In this document: positions 62,190 through 64,000 of the stretch, piece by piece
Numbering within the stretch: the first letter of the stretch is position 1
How the letters are laid out: every line of letters begins with the position of its first letter
Source: Martelella mediterranea
Lineage (GTDB): Bacteria > Pseudomonadota > Alphaproteobacteria > Rhizobiales > Rhizobiaceae
Direction of reading: 5' to 3'
Assembly (NCBI RefSeq): GCF_021021415.1
Contig: NZ_JAINWJ010000001.1
Span: 303,816-367,815, forward strand
Length of the DNA stretch: 64,000 nt
The notes under the pieces: model-generated
Told to the model about the DNA's origin: nothing
Databases searched by the model: none
Seen by the model: the letters and a program-made list of their open reading frames with translations, nothing else
Program-made: the position numbers and the translations under genes

Positions 62190-62786
62190 TCAGTTGATCA
62201 GGTTTTCGAGCTTCTTCACCGCCACATCCCGGCTTTCGCCATAGGCGATCGTGCCTTTCAGCACCCCGCCATCATCGAGCAGGAAGACCGAGGCATTGTG
62301 GTTCATCGTATAATCGCCATCCGGCTGATCGGGGTCGAGCGGGACCTTCTCGTAGTAGATCCCGAACTTGTCGAGCGCGGCGCGCACCTTGTCCGGATCG
62401 CCCGAAATCGCCTCGATCCGATCGGAGACATTGGAAAGGTAGCGTTCCATGGTTTCCGGCCTATCGCGTTCCGGGTCGACGGACATCCAGTAGGCGTTGA
62501 TCTTGTCGCCATCGGGATCAACCTCGTTGAGCCAGCCGTTCAACTCGTAGAGCGTGGTCGGGCAGACTTCCGGGCAATGGGTAAAGCCGAAGAACAGCGC
62601 GGTCGGCTTGTCGCGCAGCGCCTGCTCGGTGATCGGCTGGCCGTCGCCTGCGGTCAACTGGAAGGAGGGACCGAAGGGGACATTCATCATCTCCTCATTG
62701 GTCTCGCCGATTTCATAGACCAGCCAGATCAGCACCGCGCATATCACAGCGACGGAAGCCCAGAGCACGCGACGGAAGGTTTTCAT
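62190..62786 (-). CDS. SCO1/SenC family copper chaperone
   Basis: Membrane-anchored periplasmic thioredoxin-like protein that helps insert copper into the CuA centre of cytochrome c oxidase. Anchor at residues 8-26; copper ligands in FTHCPEVCPTTLYELNG (CxxxC near residue 70) and the distal histidine in DYTMNHNASVFLL near 160. 198 aa. AGGGATAAGC precedes the ATG. Its function links to the heme A synthase encoded at 4650. Confidence 0.92.
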   Translation of the reverse strand: MKTFRRVLWASVAVICAVLIWLVYEIGETNEEMMNVPFGPSFQLTAGDGQPITEQALRDKPTALFFGFTHCPEVCPTTLYELNGWLNEVDPDGDKINAYWMSVDPERDRPETMERYLSNVSDRIEAISGDPDKVRAALDKFGIYYEKVPLDPDQPDGDYTMNHNASVFLLDDGGVLKGTIAYGESRDVAVKKLENLIN

Positions 62787-62819
62787 GCTTATCCCTTGTT
62801 CGGCGAGCCGAGTGCCGCC

Positions 62820-63293
62820 CTATTCCTCCAGAAGACCGTGCTTGCGGTGCCAGTCCTCGATCGAAAGCTCCGGATAGCCGCCAAAATAGACATGGCCGGG
62901 GCCTTCCGGCACGTCCACCCAATTGGCCTTGGAGTCCAGCATGATATGCACGATCTCGGGCGGACTGGGCAAGGGCGTATCCACCGCTGCGGCAATTGGA
63001 TGCACCAGTTCCGGCCAGCGTTCGTCATAGAGATAGAGCGCGCTGCCGCAATTGCCGCAAAAGTGTCGTTCGCCCTCGCTCTCGCCGTCATGCATGCGGG
63101 CGTGGTAGAAGCGCTTGTGCTCGCCGCCCCTCACCTCCAGAGTATCCGAGTCTGCGCCAAGATTGATCGCATAACCGCCGCCGCCGGCGTGCTTGCGGCA
63201 GATGCTGCAATAGCAGCGCATATAGGGATAGGGCGTTCGGCTTTCGACCGAATAGGAAACCTTGCCGCACTGGCAGCTCGCTTCAAGCCTCAT
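62820..63293 (-). CDS. GFA family (glutathione-dependent formaldehyde-activating-like) protein
   Basis: A 157-aa zinc protein of the GFA/CENP-V family. Zinc sites are ASCQCGKVSYSV near residue 8, RCYCSICRKHAGGG near 28 and HFCGNCGSALYLYD near 97, with all seven cysteines of the fold. Most members are not true formaldehyde enzymes and their substrate is unknown. The start lies 33 bases upstream of nothing shared; the gene lies between sco (33 bases after its stop) and creA, all on the minus strand, so a common transcript is possible. Confidence 0.88.
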   Translation of the reverse strand: MRLEASCQCGKVSYSVESRTPYPYMRCYCSICRKHAGGGGYAINLGADSDTLEVRGGEHKRFYHARMHDGESEGERHFCGNCGSALYLYDERWPELVHPIAAAVDTPLPSPPEIVHIMLDSKANWVDVPEGPGHVYFGGYPELSIEDWHRKHGLLEE

Positions 63294-63314
63294 GATGCTC
63301 TCCTCGTGCCTGCT

Positions 63315-63797
63315 TTACTCGGGCGCTCCGTTTTCCCACACGACGTCCTGGCCGTAAAGCGGCACGGTCGACATCGACATCTTGGCGGAGCCCTCGGTGA
63401 TCTCGCGGGTGTGGGCGAGATAGATCAGGGTTTCATTGGCCTTGTCGTATATGCGCTTGATCACGAGTTGCTTGAAGATCAGCGAGCGCCCCTCGCGGAA
63501 CACCTCCTCGCCATTGGCGTCGAGGTCGATGTCACCGATCCTGATGGGTCCGGTCTGGCGGCAGGCGATCGAGGAATTCGACGGGTCCTCGAACCAGTTC
63601 CCCTTCGACAGCCGGTCGATGATCGAGCGGTCGAAATAGGCGATGTGGCAGGTTACGCCGTCCACTTCGGGATCATGCAGGGCTTCGATTAGGATATCAT
63701 TGCCGACCCAGTCGACGCCGACCTCGCCCACCTGCTCCGCATGCGCGGCACCCGCAAGCAACAGGCCCGCGCAAAGAGCAAAACCAAACCGCCTCAT
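63315..63797 (-). CDS. creA: CreA family periplasmic protein
   Basis: A 160-aa exported protein of unknown function. Signal peptide residues 1-20 (cleavage after AHA), then EQVGEVGVDWVGNDILIEAL and VEGVTCHIAYFD-like GVTCHIAYFD near 47; SIACRQTGPI near 77 supplies the second cysteine of a probable disulfide. SLIFKQLVIKRIYD near 106 is typical of CreA. GGAG precedes the ATG by six bases. It is first in the creA-GFA-sco direction; the GFA gene starts 21 bases after its stop. Confidence 0.92.
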   Translation of the reverse strand: MRRFGFALCAGLLLAGAAHAEQVGEVGVDWVGNDILIEALHDPEVDGVTCHIAYFDRSIIDRLSKGNWFEDPSNSSIACRQTGPIRIGDIDLDANGEEVFREGRSLIFKQLVIKRIYDKANETLIYLAHTREITEGSAKMSMSTVPLYGQDVVWENGAPE

Positions 63798-63894
63798 ATC
63801 GAAACTCCATGAAAATCCATGCTCTCAAGATAGGTTTACGGCAGCATGATGCAAGCGGCTATGACGGGAAGAAGCGCGAATTGCGTCCGGCTTT

Positions 63895-63990
63895 GCCGCT
63901 TGCTCCCAATACTCTCTCCCGCTGGCGGGAGAGATGCCCCGACAGGGGCAGTGAGGGTGGCGCGGAATGTCAAATTGTGAGGACGCTCGC
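63895..63990 (+). repeat. Two-hairpin dispersed repeat, copy B
   Basis: Same element as 18275-18370, 87 of 96 bases identical. Hairpin 1 CTCTCCCG-CTGG-CGGGAGAG (63914-63933), hairpin 2 TGCCCC-GACA-GGGGCA (63935-63950), then GTGAGGG. It lies upstream of creA and may continue past the window end. Confidence 0.85.
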
Positions 63991-64000
63991 AGGGATAGGC

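Overview
The window is a gene-dense, GC-rich stretch of bacterial chromosome from an alphaproteobacterium, most likely of the order Rhizobiales. This rests on the yajC-secDF-Mth938-like gene order, an entericidin next to an ExoD-family gene, a Zur-controlled znuABC locus, short rhizobial-type intergenic palindromes and a CTATAT-type -10 box. The genus is not certain; a Rhizobiaceae relative such as Martelella or Hoeflea would fit. I see no rRNA, tRNA, CRISPR array, insertion sequence or prophage, and codon use looks even, so this reads as core chromosome rather than an island.

Layout. 1-3500: the N-terminal half of metH (minus strand, leaving the window) with a 20-bp palindrome over its probable start site, then an AGE-family sugar isomerase and argC. 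3500-10500: a DODA-type dioxygenase, heme A synthase, two small proteins, and a phosphoketolase-acetate kinase operon. 10800-18200: trmFO, then on the minus strand yajC, secDF, an Mth938-domain protein and a squalene/phytoene-synthase-like protein, a set whose last two members are bacterial relatives of mitochondrial complex I assembly factors. 18400-24700: ettA, a BON protein, a periplasmic RNase T2, RidA, a rhodanese/phosphatase-like protein, an aldose-epimerase-like protein and an L,D-transpeptidase. 24700-33200: a plus-strand run of photolyase, cysK, an alanyl-tRNA editing protein, 3-mercaptopyruvate sulfurtransferase, GNAT, glutaminase, ttcA and gnd, rich in sulfur and tRNA quality-control functions.

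33200-40400: two diguanylate cyclases, an FAH-family hydrolase, a gamma carbonic anhydrase, and the zinc locus (zur-znuB-znuC facing znuA, with two candidate Zur boxes between). 40400-49400: a seven-gene sugar uptake and catabolism operon (binding protein, two permeases, ATPase, TIM-barrel isomerase, Gfo/Idh/MocA dehydrogenase, aldo/keto reductase) divergent from its LacI-type regulator. 49400-64000: YbaN, a giant AsmA protein, an FAD-linked dehydrogenase, fructosamine kinase, another Gfo/Idh dehydrogenase, entericidin, ExoD, a LysR regulator divergent from a 55-aa protein, a GlxA-type AraC regulator, prmA, SCO, a GFA-family protein and CreA.

The most notable unexplained structure lies between genes. 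There are three families of short inverted-repeat elements, and copies within each family keep their stems while changing base pairs. One is a two-hairpin element with a GNNA loop at 18275-18370, 18380-18427 (inverted) and 63895-63990. Other points of interest are a 14-bp stem between yajC and secDF, a 21-bp perfect stem after argC, and a textbook T-N11-A dyad between the LysR gene and its small divergent neighbour. No clear new defence or mobile system was found.
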